From: Methanobacterium sp. PtaU1.Bin242
Lineage (GTDB): Archaea; Methanobacteriota; Methanobacteria; Methanobacteriales; Methanobacteriaceae
DNA length: 5,398 bases
Assembly: GCA_002067565.1 (NCBI GenBank)
Contig: MVQZ01000165.1
Span: forward strand, 1-5,398
Reading direction: 5' to 3'
Part shown: positions 1 to 4,629 of the stretch, piece after piece
How positions within the stretch are numbered: position 1 is the first letter of the stretch
How the letters are laid out: the number at the start of each line of letters is the position of its first letter
Program-made: the position numbers and the translations under genes
The notes under the pieces: generated by a model
Told to the model about the DNA's origin: nothing
The model's input: the letters and a program-made list of their open reading frames with translations, nothing else
The model's database searches: none

Positions 1-140
1 GCTTCGTGTGCATTAGAGGTTTCGTGTAAAATCCTCCTACTTTTAACTTTAAGGATTTTACCACATACACATTTTTTCTGGGAAACTCCCTTTTTAGTGT
101 ATAGGGCACGTCCACAATTACATCTGAATACAAGATACAT
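1..140 (-). CDS. DUF1922 small zinc-ribbon-like protein (N-terminal 46 codons, runs off left edge)
   Basis: The reading frame starts at the ATG whose first base is 140 and stays open to the window edge, so the 3' end is missing. The visible protein begins MYLVFRCNCGRALYTKKG and has two CxC pairs, Cys7/Cys9 and Cys24/Cys26, the latter in KKCVCGK. This spacing suggests one bound zinc. The sequence closely matches what I remember of the DUF1922 family, whose structural representative is the roughly 70-residue MTH1184 of Methanothermobacter; the function of the family is unknown. The start is supported by AGTGAT (minus strand, 145-150), four bases before the ATG and resembling the archaeal GGTGAT ribosome binding site. 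The family call is from memory of the sequence. The cysteines and the start are read directly. Confidence 0.8.
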   Translation of the reverse strand, partial: MYLVFRCNCGRALYTKKGVSQKKCVCGKILKVKSRRILHETSNAHE

Positions 141-506
141 CCCAATCACTTTAATAAGTGGGTTTTATTTATTAATACTAATGTTTTTTGGTTAATTGGA
201 GTTTGAAATAATAATTGACTAAAATGTTGCTGTTTTTTAATTTTTCAATTTAACTAAAATTTCTTTTTACGGCTCTCAAATGCTTTACTAGCTTGATATT
301 ATGACTGGTCTATTCATATATTTACATTTTATTGATGGGCAAGTGGGTTTTGTATCAGAATTATTTAATAATTTTTATGAATTCTTAATTTAAAAAAATT
401 ATTATTAAAAAAAATAAGTTGAATGAAGAAATTTTTTTTAGATAAAAAAAATATTTGATAAAGTTGTTATAATTAATAAATAAAGAAAATACCATCCTTA
501 AATTCC
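141..506. other. 366-base AT-rich intergenic region between traB and the DUF1922 gene
   Basis: No credible gene is seen here. On the minus strand the right part (about 392-451) holds three T-runs that suit termination after traB. The left part must hold the promoter of the DUF1922 gene. Candidate minus-strand TATA elements are around 166-177 (TTAATAAATAAA), which would leave almost no leader, and around 207-218 (AATTATTATTTC), which would leave a leader of about 45 bases. A third TATA-like stretch at about 312-322 (TAAATATATG on the minus strand, CATATATTTA on the plus) has no gene at a normal distance on either strand. An 11-base direct repeat, AAGTGGGTTTT, occurs at 156-166 and 341-351 and may be chance. 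Confidence 0.5.
392..451 (-). terminator. T-rich archaeal terminator region after comB-traB
   Basis: Read on the minus strand, this stretch contains T-runs of 8, 8 and 7 bases (complements of A-runs at 444-451, 407-414 and 392-398). They begin about 55 bases past the traB stop. Archaeal RNA polymerase terminates at such oligo-T tracts without needing a hairpin, and no strong hairpin is seen here. A T8 run on the plus strand (432-439) lies between them. The role is inferred from base composition and position only. Confidence 0.5.
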
Positions 507-1685
507 TTAAAAGCCCATAATCTTGTTTATAAGTGGGAGTAAAACATTGGGTATGGCTATTAAGGTTCCTATGGTGGTACCGAGATTGGCTCCTACAACC
601 ACCAGGAGCACCCTGAAGAGTTTGTTTTTCCATAAATCCCGGAAACCTTCACATTTAGGGAGTTCTGCCAGGTCTTCTACAGATACTTTCCTCAGTTTTG
701 CTTCCACGATACCAGCAAACCATCCTGATGCCAGTAGGGGGTGTATTACTGTTACGGGGGACACTATGAATGCGGTTATGGCGGAGTAAATCTTGGAGCC
801 AGCTAAAAGAGAGCCAATAAATCCGAATCCTCCGGTGAGCAGCACAAATTCAAGAAGGCCGGTTTTGATGTTTATTCCGTTTATGAAAGCCATGACAAAA
901 ATTATAACAAAAATTGCGGGAATTGAGAATAATAAGACCTTTCCAAGGGATACACGTGATTTTTCAATCTTTAAAAGCTCTGTCATGGGGGGAATTTTTC
1001 CTGGGTTGTCCATATACTCTTTAATTCCTTTCTGATGTCCAGCACCCACCACAGCCACCACATTTTCATCTGGAATGTCAAGGAGCATACGGGCCATATA
1101 AGCATCTCTTTCGTTTACCAGTACATTATATGCTTTGGGAGACATCTCCTGGAAGTATTCCATAACTTCGGCTAAAGTATCGCCTTCTTTTATCTTTTCT
1201 ATATCTTCTTTTGCTTCTTCATCATCACTAAAAAATGATCCTAAAAGTCCATATACAAATTTAAGTTTTTCCCATATGCTCATCTGGTTCAAGGCCCTTT
1301 TCAGGGTTATCTGTATATTGCGGTCTATCAATGCTACCTTGGCACCTACTTCTTCTGCTGCTTCAACAGCAGCAATCATCTCAGCACCGGGTTTTACTCC
1401 TACTTCATCACCGATCTTCTTCTGCATATAGGAAAGAAATCCGCTGACTAGAAATATGGTTAACTGGTCGCTTTTAATTATTTCTCTTATATTAAATTCT
1501 TTGTTCTCTTTTTCGCCACTTTCTTCGGCTTTGAGGTTGTTGTAACGGTTTAAATCCAGTTCAACAGCCACAACATCTGGTTTAGTTTCCAAAATAGCTT
1601 CTTTAACTTCCTCTATGCTTTTGTTGGAAACGTGTGCTGTGCCAATTATTTTAAGTGATTGTGTTTTTGGTGATTCTGGTTCCAT
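507..1685 (-). CDS. TraB/PrgY family membrane protein
   Basis: This 392-residue protein has the two-part layout of archaeal TraB (pheromone-shutdown-related) proteins. A soluble N-terminal domain of about 245 residues is followed by roughly four hydrophobic segments (about 248-269, 276-296, 299-322 and 356-378). Family hallmarks are GTAHVS at 15-20, VELD at 41-44, NERD at 191-194 and GAGHQKGI at 214-221. The histidines of the first and last motifs and the acidic residues are the conserved polar positions of the TraB/TIKI fold, whose TIKI members are metalloproteases. Enterococcal TraB/PrgY limits pheromone activity, but the role in methanogens is unknown. The length is normal for the archaeal family. 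The ATG at 1685 lies six bases after the comB stop, with only a weak TGAT upstream, so translation is probably coupled to comB. The product is probably anchored in the cytoplasmic membrane; the side faced by the soluble domain was not determined. Confidence 0.88.
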   Translation of the reverse strand: MEPESPKTQSLKIIGTAHVSNKSIEEVKEAILETKPDVVAVELDLNRYNNLKAEESGEKENKEFNIREIIKSDQLTIFLVSGFLSYMQKKIGDEVGVKPGAEMIAAVEAAEEVGAKVALIDRNIQITLKRALNQMSIWEKLKFVYGLLGSFFSDDEEAKEDIEKIKEGDTLAEVMEYFQEMSPKAYNVLVNERDAYMARMLLDIPDENVVAVVGAGHQKGIKEYMDNPGKIPPMTELLKIEKSRVSLGKVLLFSIPAIFVIIFVMAFINGINIKTGLLEFVLLTGGFGFIGSLLAGSKIYSAITAFIVSPVTVIHPLLASGWFAGIVEAKLRKVSVEDLAELPKCEGFRDLWKNKLFRVLLVVVGANLGTTIGTLIAIPNVLLPLINKIMGF

Positions 1686-1691
1686 ATAAAA

Positions 1692-2360
1692 TCATTTTAA
1701 AGCTTTTATAATTCCATCTTTATAGATGGGTACTGTGTTATATATATTTCTTTTCAGGGAATATTGGACATCTTTTCCCAGTCCCAAGGCTCCCAGTTTT
1801 ACTGCAGATTGGGAGTTTTTAACGGCTTTATCCACCATATATTTGTCAGAAGATGCCATTAATGCTGCTTGAGCCATTTCATCCAATTCATGATCTTTAA
1901 GGTGAGATATTATTTCTCCAGCTCCCAGGAAATCTTCAATAACAAATTTTCCATTCACACCAGCCATAACTATTTCTATATGGTTACGGGCAAGTTCAAC
2001 AGCCCTTTGAGCAACTGCACTTGCATTTAAAAATGAGCCGATGAGAACTTTTGCAGACATACTTTCCAGTATGCGGGTGCCGTTGGTGGTGGTAAGCACT
2101 AAAACATCCCCACCGAGTTCTTTTATATCCAATGGGGAATTACCAACATCAAAACCTTCTATCTTTGCCCCATCCCTCTCACCAGCCAATATAGCATTTA
2201 ACTCTTTTGCAAGTTCTACAGCATCCTTAATGTCTTTTACTGGCCTGATTATGTTGAAACTTTGAAGAGCTGTTGTAATAGTGGCGCTGGCTCGCAGTGC
2301 ATCAACCATTATAGATAGATCGTTAGAATATGATCTCTCTAGGGTAAGTGAAATTCTCAT
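1692..2360 (-). CDS. comB: 2-phosphosulfolactate phosphatase (coenzyme M biosynthesis)
   Basis: ComB hydrolyses (R)-2-phospho-3-sulfolactate to (R)-3-sulfolactate and phosphate (EC 3.1.3.71, Mg-dependent). This is the second step of the phosphoenolpyruvate/sulfite route to coenzyme M, after ComA and before ComC, in the cytoplasm. The 222-residue protein spans the family from end to end. Conserved blocks are VDALRAS (19-25), GERDG (60-64), GFDVGNSP (69-76), TTNGTR (91-96), EDFLGAGE (142-149) and GLGKDVQYSL (193-202). The start was moved from an in-frame GTG at 2369 to the ATG at 2360. The GTG lies inside the AAGGTG ribosome binding site, which stands six bases before the ATG and gives the N-terminus MRISLTLE. 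traB follows after six bases, so the two are probably co-transcribed. No frameshift or missing motif is seen. Confidence 0.93.
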   Translation of the reverse strand: MRISLTLERSYSNDLSIMVDALRASATITTALQSFNIIRPVKDIKDAVELAKELNAILAGERDGAKIEGFDVGNSPLDIKELGGDVLVLTTTNGTRILESMSAKVLIGSFLNASAVAQRAVELARNHIEIVMAGVNGKFVIEDFLGAGEIISHLKDHELDEMAQAALMASSDKYMVDKAVKNSQSAVKLGALGLGKDVQYSLKRNIYNTVPIYKDGIIKALK

Positions 2361-2366
2361 AAAAAG

Positions 2367-2370
2367 CACC
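2367..2370 (-). promoter_or_regulatory. Ribosome binding site of comB (decides the start)
   Basis: GGTG on the minus strand, in the context AAGGTG, lies six bases before the ATG at 2360. It pairs with the archaeal 16S 3' end (AUCACCUCC). Because it overlaps the upstream in-frame GTG, that GTG is unlikely to be the start codon. Confidence 0.7.
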
Positions 2371-2395
2371 TTAAAAAATAATTAATTAGAATTGT

Positions 2396-2410
2396 AAAAA
2401 AATCAAAAAA
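2396..2410 (-). terminator. Two T-runs between the TRAM gene and comB
   Basis: On the minus strand the sequence reads T6 (2410-2405), GA, T7 (2402-2396), about 75 bases after the TRAM stop and 36 bases before the comB start. This is a plausible factor-independent archaeal terminator for the TRAM transcript. A TATA-like TTAATATC (minus strand, 2444-2451) could start the comB-traB transcript near 2420. In that case the T-runs would fall within the comB leader and could attenuate rather than terminate. Both readings are inference. Confidence 0.4.
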
Positions 2411-2485
2411 TCCTGTGAAAACATTAGATAATCCTGAAATTCTGATATTAATGTGTTAAGTTTGTCCTTTAAGCTGTGTATATAT

Positions 2486-2704
2486 TTATACTTTCTCAGC
2501 AAAAGCAAATCGTCTTCTTACAGAGGTTATTTTTACTTTTACCTCGTCACCCACTTGTGTGTCAGGCACAAAAACGACAAAACCTTCTATACGGGTTATG
2601 CCATCGCCTTCTTTACCTACATCTTCAATTTTAACTTCGTATTCTTCTCCTTCTTGAATAGGAGCTGTCTTTGGACCTTCATCTGTTCTAAACAATTCAT
2701 TCAC
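2486..2704 (-). CDS. Stand-alone TRAM-domain RNA-binding protein
   Basis: This 72-residue protein is essentially one TRAM domain (about 14-70), a small OB-like beta-barrel that binds RNA. The typical sequence is present: EGEEYEVKIEDVGKEGDGI (18-36), GFVVFVPDTQVGDEVKVKI (41-59) and a basic, aromatic end, RRRFAFAEKV. Stand-alone TRAM proteins of methanogens have been described as RNA chaperones that act like cold-shock proteins; applying that here is inference. The first codon taken is GTG at 2704. A TTG at 2695 would give MFRTDEG, which resembles the start of related proteins and has a better-placed GTGA five bases upstream. AAGGA is only one base from the GTG, so the true start is open. A strong TATA box at 2758-2765 serves the gene, and it is probably transcribed alone. 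Confidence 0.88.
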   Translation of the reverse strand: MNELFRTDEGPKTAPIQEGEEYEVKIEDVGKEGDGITRIEGFVVFVPDTQVGDEVKVKITSVRRRFAFAEKV

Positions 2705-2757
2705 ATCCTTAGACCAACTTAAAGCGGTCTTAGTAATATTTTTTTTGTTTAATTAAT

Positions 2758-2765
2758 TATATAAA
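2758..2765 (-). promoter_or_regulatory. Archaeal TATA box (box A) of the TRAM gene
   Basis: TTTATATA on the minus strand is a perfect match to the archaeal box A consensus. It is preceded by the purine-rich GCAAAAGA, which suits a BRE. Transcription would begin about 25 bases downstream, near 2735, giving a leader of about 30 bases for the TRAM gene. Confidence 0.65.
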
Positions 2766-2808
2766 TCTTTTGCAAGGAATCATATTCGAGCAGTTCTTAA
2801 ATTAATTC

Positions 2809-2851
2809 ACAACACTACACCAGTTCAACTGAAAATGTAATTTTGTGTTGT
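2809..2851. repeat. Inverted repeat with nested palindrome upstream of the TRAM promoter
   Basis: Perfect 7-base arms ACAACAC (2809-2815) and GTGTTGT (2845-2851) face each other. Directly inside are TACA (2816-2819) and TGTA (2836-2839), which pair after a 5-base bulge (2840-2844). The centre holds the odd palindrome CAGTTCAACTG (2821-2831). CAGTTC also occurs at 2791-2796, exactly 30 bases upstream of the palindrome. It could be a protein-binding site or an RNA hairpin in a longer TRAM leader. In AT-rich DNA chance is not excluded. Confidence 0.35.
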
Positions 2852-2972
2852 TATAAATTATATAATAAAATATATGAATAATGCAATAAAAGATAAATAA
2901 ATCAGTTATGTGAATTACCCATTAATAATCAACCATTATTTTAATTAACAAAATCCATTTTTAATTAATTAG

Positions 2973-2999
2973 AATATAATTAATGTTATTATTAAATTA
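2973..2999 (+). promoter_or_regulatory. Probable promoter of the unknown gene and mmp7
   Basis: Two TATA-like elements lie before the ATG at 3021: AATATAAT at 2973-2980, which would start RNA near 3002, and ATTAAATTAATAATA from about 2991, which would start it near the ATG itself. No ribosome binding site is present in the bases just before the ATG (GGCCATTTATAAC). A very short leader or a leaderless message is therefore likely. Neither element is a perfect consensus. Confidence 0.4.
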
Positions 3000-3020
3000 A
3001 TAATATCGGCCATTTATAAC

Positions 3021-3581
3021 ATGAAAATCGTTACCACACCTATGTGTCAAGAAATTCTACACCTAGCTGGTGTTTCAAAGTTTCAACTTAGTAATAGTGG
3101 GTTTTATGGGAATGCAGATATTGTAATTCTTTTATCTGAAACAAAAACCCATAATAATTCTGGTATTAAGTTTATAAAGTTAAAGTTAAATACCTTTTCT
3201 CAAATAAATAAAAGTATAAACATGGTTTCCGATTTACTGGGCACAGAACCATTGAATGAGCCAGAAGATAGACAGGTCATCGCTAGCTTGGAGGAATTTT
3301 ATCATGGTAGAGGCCCGGAAAATCGAAAAATAAAAGTTAAAGTTTATTCTAATTTTTTAGAAGAGATAGTTAAGGACATGGGGTTTACAGTGGTTGCTGG
3401 AAATAATTATGATTTCATGGTATACCCTGATTATATGAAGGAAAAATTGAAAGAGGAAATAGCATTCGCTGGTGAACGAGCCATTGAGCTTCCTTCCCAT
3501 AAAAATACACCTTTAAATCCAATAAAAAGGGCGAAAATGAGATATCAAATTCTGGAGAATAGTTTATGTATGAAACACTGA
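3021..3581 (+). CDS. Unrecognised conserved-looking protein coupled to mmp7
   Basis: I do not recognise this 186-residue protein with confidence. It has no signal peptide or membrane segment, so it is probably cytoplasmic. The pattern suggests alternating strands and helices. An N-terminal unit (about 2-40: KIVTTPMCQEIL, then ADIVILLSE) resembles a later unit (about 105-136: KVKVYSNFLEEIVKDMGF, then YDFMVYPD), as if a beta-alpha-beta element were duplicated. A charged linker (76-104) and a basic, proline-containing tail (158-186) complete it. Only Cys9 and Cys183 are present, so it is unlikely to hold an iron-sulfur cluster alone. The ATG at 3021 starts directly with the first strand and has no ribosome binding site. 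The gene overlaps mmp7 by 16 bases, which implies co-expression and perhaps interaction with Mmp7. By eye it is more AT-rich than mmp7. It does not resemble my recollection of Mmp17, the usual small partner of Mmp7. Confidence 0.75.
   Translation: MKIVTTPMCQEILHLAGVSKFQLSNSGFYGNADIVILLSETKTHNNSGIKFIKLKLNTFSQINKSINMVSDLLGTEPLNEPEDRQVIASLEEFYHGRGPENRKIKVKVYSNFLEEIVKDMGFTVVAGNNYDFMVYPDYMKEKLKEEIAFAGERAIELPSHKNTPLNPIKRAKMRYQILENSLCMKH
3554..3557 (+). promoter_or_regulatory. Ribosome binding site of mmp7 inside the upstream gene
   Basis: GGAG lies within the last codons of the upstream gene, eight bases before the mmp7 ATG at 3566. With the 16-base overlap it supports re-initiation or coupled translation of Mmp7 from the same message. 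Confidence 0.6.
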
Positions 3582-4474
3582 CCTACACTGGCGGAGTTCA
3601 CAAACATGAAGAGATAACAGAGCTTATAGAAGATCTGGGCGGATTCGTACTTCAGGAAAACATCAGTCAGATGGATCTGGTTTTAACTTTGGCAGTTCCC
3701 ATGGAGGATGTGAAAAAAGTAGAAGAGAAGGCCAGAGAACTTCTGGGAAAGATCAAAATAGCACCGATGGCAGGTACAGAAATAGCCATAGTCTCCCCCA
3801 CCCTGGCCAGACAACACTTACCTCATTCTGCGTGTGATATATCAGAGTATCTGCGGCGTTACGGGGCTAAAGACAACATGATTGGGTTACAACGCGGAGC
3901 AGGGAAAGGAATATCCCGTATTTCTGAAGATGAGAAAAAACTCATTGAGGAACATGATCTGGCAATCTTTGCACTGGGAAGTTTCAAAGAATGTATTTTA
4001 AATAAAACTCACCTTTTCGAAGATATTGAAATCCCAGTGGTGGTGACCGGTGCACCAGAGATAGATTCGGATATACCTGGTGCAACAGCTTATGTTAGTG
4101 GTCTGGGAAGAATACCTCGCAGATTAAAAAGGGGAGAAAATATAAGGGCTTTAAAAAATTTAGTGGAAGTAACTGAAGGAATTCTGGACCAGAAAAGAGA
4201 GGAAATGGCTGATGACCCTCCCATTGTACCATCAATCCTGGTGAAAACAGAAATAGAACATCAACTTGAAGCTATAAAACAGGTTTATTCCCCCGCTCCG
4301 GTGGTAAGTCAGTTAGATGGGGTTAGGGTTAAACTAAAATACGATCAGTATCATGATGATGTGGCAGAAGTGGTGGTAGATGAGTATCGTCTAGGGGATA
4401 TCTCAGAAATTCGTAAGTCTATGATGTATGAATATATTCTGGTTAAACTACTACCTGAGACTTCTATAATTTAA
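3566..4474 (+). CDS. mmp7: Methanogenesis marker protein 7 (Mcr activation complex subunit, McrC-like)
   Basis: The 302-residue protein matches methanogenesis marker protein 7 in length and sequence, including the start MYETLTYTGGVHKHEEI. Mmp7 co-purifies with McrC, Mmp17, Mmp3 and component A2 of Methanococcus maripaludis as the ATP-dependent complex that reduces F430 nickel to activate methyl-coenzyme M reductase, with electrons passing through nitrogenase-precursor-like iron-sulfur clusters. Residues about 69-208 resemble McrC as I recall it: GTEIAIVSPTLARQHLPHSACDI-type block (69-92), N104 and GAGKG (111-115), then the SEDEKK, ALGSFKECI and IPVVV stretches (120-160). An N-terminal domain (1-65) and a C-terminal extension (215-302) are additional. 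Cys90 and Cys142 are the only cysteines; whether they bind a cluster cannot be told here. The gene overlaps its upstream neighbour by 16 bases and ends before T-rich terminators. Confidence 0.9.
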   Translation: MYETLTYTGGVHKHEEITELIEDLGGFVLQENISQMDLVLTLAVPMEDVKKVEEKARELLGKIKIAPMAGTEIAIVSPTLARQHLPHSACDISEYLRRYGAKDNMIGLQRGAGKGISRISEDEKKLIEEHDLAIFALGSFKECILNKTHLFEDIEIPVVVTGAPEIDSDIPGATAYVSGLGRIPRRLKRGENIRALKNLVEVTEGILDQKREEMADDPPIVPSILVKTEIEHQLEAIKQVYSPAPVVSQLDGVRVKLKYDQYHDDVAEVVVDEYRLGDISEIRKSMMYEYILVKLLPETSII

Positions 4475-4480
4475 ATTATC

Positions 4481-4510
4481 TTTTTTGTCATTGATTAGAT
4501 TCATTTTTTT
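4481..4510 (+). terminator. T-rich terminator after mmp7
   Basis: T6 at 4481-4486 and T7 at 4504-4510 begin seven bases after the mmp7 stop, and a T8 follows at 4563-4570. Runs of T on the coding strand are the usual archaeal termination signal. The next gene has its own promoter, which supports a transcript end here. Confidence 0.6.
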
Positions 4511-4575
4511 CTATTAAATCTTTAAATTCAATGTATTTACCTCCTCTTTAGGAAATAACCGATTTTTTTTGATGT

Positions 4576-4594
4576 TAATTATCAGTGACAATTA
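4576..4594 (+). promoter_or_regulatory. 19-bp imperfect palindrome just upstream of the TATA box (candidate operator)
   Basis: TAATTATCAGTGACAATTA is symmetric about G4585 in eight of nine base pairs; only A4581/C4589 fails. It ends two bases before the TATA box and covers the expected BRE position. A protein bound here could help or block TBP/TFB. The symmetry is seen directly and the role is inferred. Confidence 0.45.
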
Positions 4595-4596
4595 CC

Positions 4597-4605
4597 TTTA
4601 TATAA
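4597..4605 (+). promoter_or_regulatory. Archaeal TATA box of the DUF134-A2 operon, leaderless start
   Basis: TTTATATAA is a perfect box A. Its centre lies about 28 bases before the ATG at 4630, which is the normal distance to a transcription start. No ribosome binding site lies before that ATG (ATTCATTCT). The message is therefore probably leaderless or nearly so. Confidence 0.7.
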
Positions 4606-4611
4606 CATTTT

Positions 4612-4625
4612 TGAATATATATTCA
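4612..4625 (+). promoter_or_regulatory. Perfect 14-bp palindrome between TATA box and start codon (candidate operator)
   Basis: TGAATATATATTCA is a perfect palindrome lying six bases after the TATA box and four bases before the ATG, across or beside the expected transcription start. Many archaeal repressors bind at this position to block polymerase recruitment. The downstream gene encodes a helix-turn-helix protein, so autoregulation is an attractive guess. The AT-rich core lowers the specificity. Confidence 0.5.
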
Positions 4626-4629
4626 TTCT

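Larger units (their letters stand above)
2705..3020. other. 316-base divergent promoter region, very AT-rich
   Basis: This region separates the leftward TRAM gene from the rightward unknown gene and mmp7, and must hold both promoters. It contains the TRAM TATA box (2758-2765), an inverted repeat with a nested palindrome (2809-2851), a dense TATA-like tract (about 2851-2880), and TATA-like elements before the rightward gene (2973-3000). No ORF with protein-like composition was seen, and no C/D-box motifs (RTGATGA with CTGA) or tRNA-like clover leaf were noticed. Confidence 0.55.

Noticed and set aside
156..351. Direct repeat AAGTGGGTTTT at 156-166 and 341-351 as a mobile-element or attachment-site footprint
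   Set aside because: Only 11 bases, no tRNA, integrase or inverted termini nearby, and similar GTGGGTTTTA words occur elsewhere in the window, so chance is likely.
335..388. Tiny plus-strand frame starting MGKWVLYQNYL in the gap
   Set aside because: It has 17 codons, no ribosome binding site and no support beyond a nearby TATA-like sequence.
385..633. 82-codon minus-strand frame across the 3' end of traB
   Set aside because: It overlaps the well-supported traB C-terminus in another frame, and its second half is Phe/Ile/Asn/Lys-rich low-complexity translation of AT-rich spacer DNA.
523..1431. Plus-strand frames of 80-98 codons at 523-789, 793-1035 and 1135-1431
   Set aside because: They are antisense to traB, Ser/Pro-rich, have no recognisable motifs, and arise from the codon pattern of the real gene.
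2041..2265. 74-codon plus-strand frame
   Set aside because: Antisense shadow of comB with no motif or ribosome binding site.
2453..2722. 89-codon plus-strand frame opposite the TRAM gene
   Set aside because: Phe/Tyr-rich shadow of a clear TRAM domain on the other strand; the hydrophobic look comes from reading its complement.
2896..2925. A second copy of the 4576-4594 operator near 2910 (shared TCAGT and AATTACC words)
   Set aside because: The spacing between the words differs and the 2910 site is not a clean palindrome, so it does not qualify as the same site.
3021..3581. Calling the 186-residue protein Mmp17 because of similar length and proximity to mmp7
   Set aside because: The sequence does not match my recollection of Mmp17, so length and position alone are not enough.
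4514..4531. Five-codon TTG frame on the minus strand behind an ideal SD-like sequence
   Set aside because: Too short to call as a gene; kept only as a note in the anti-SD finding.
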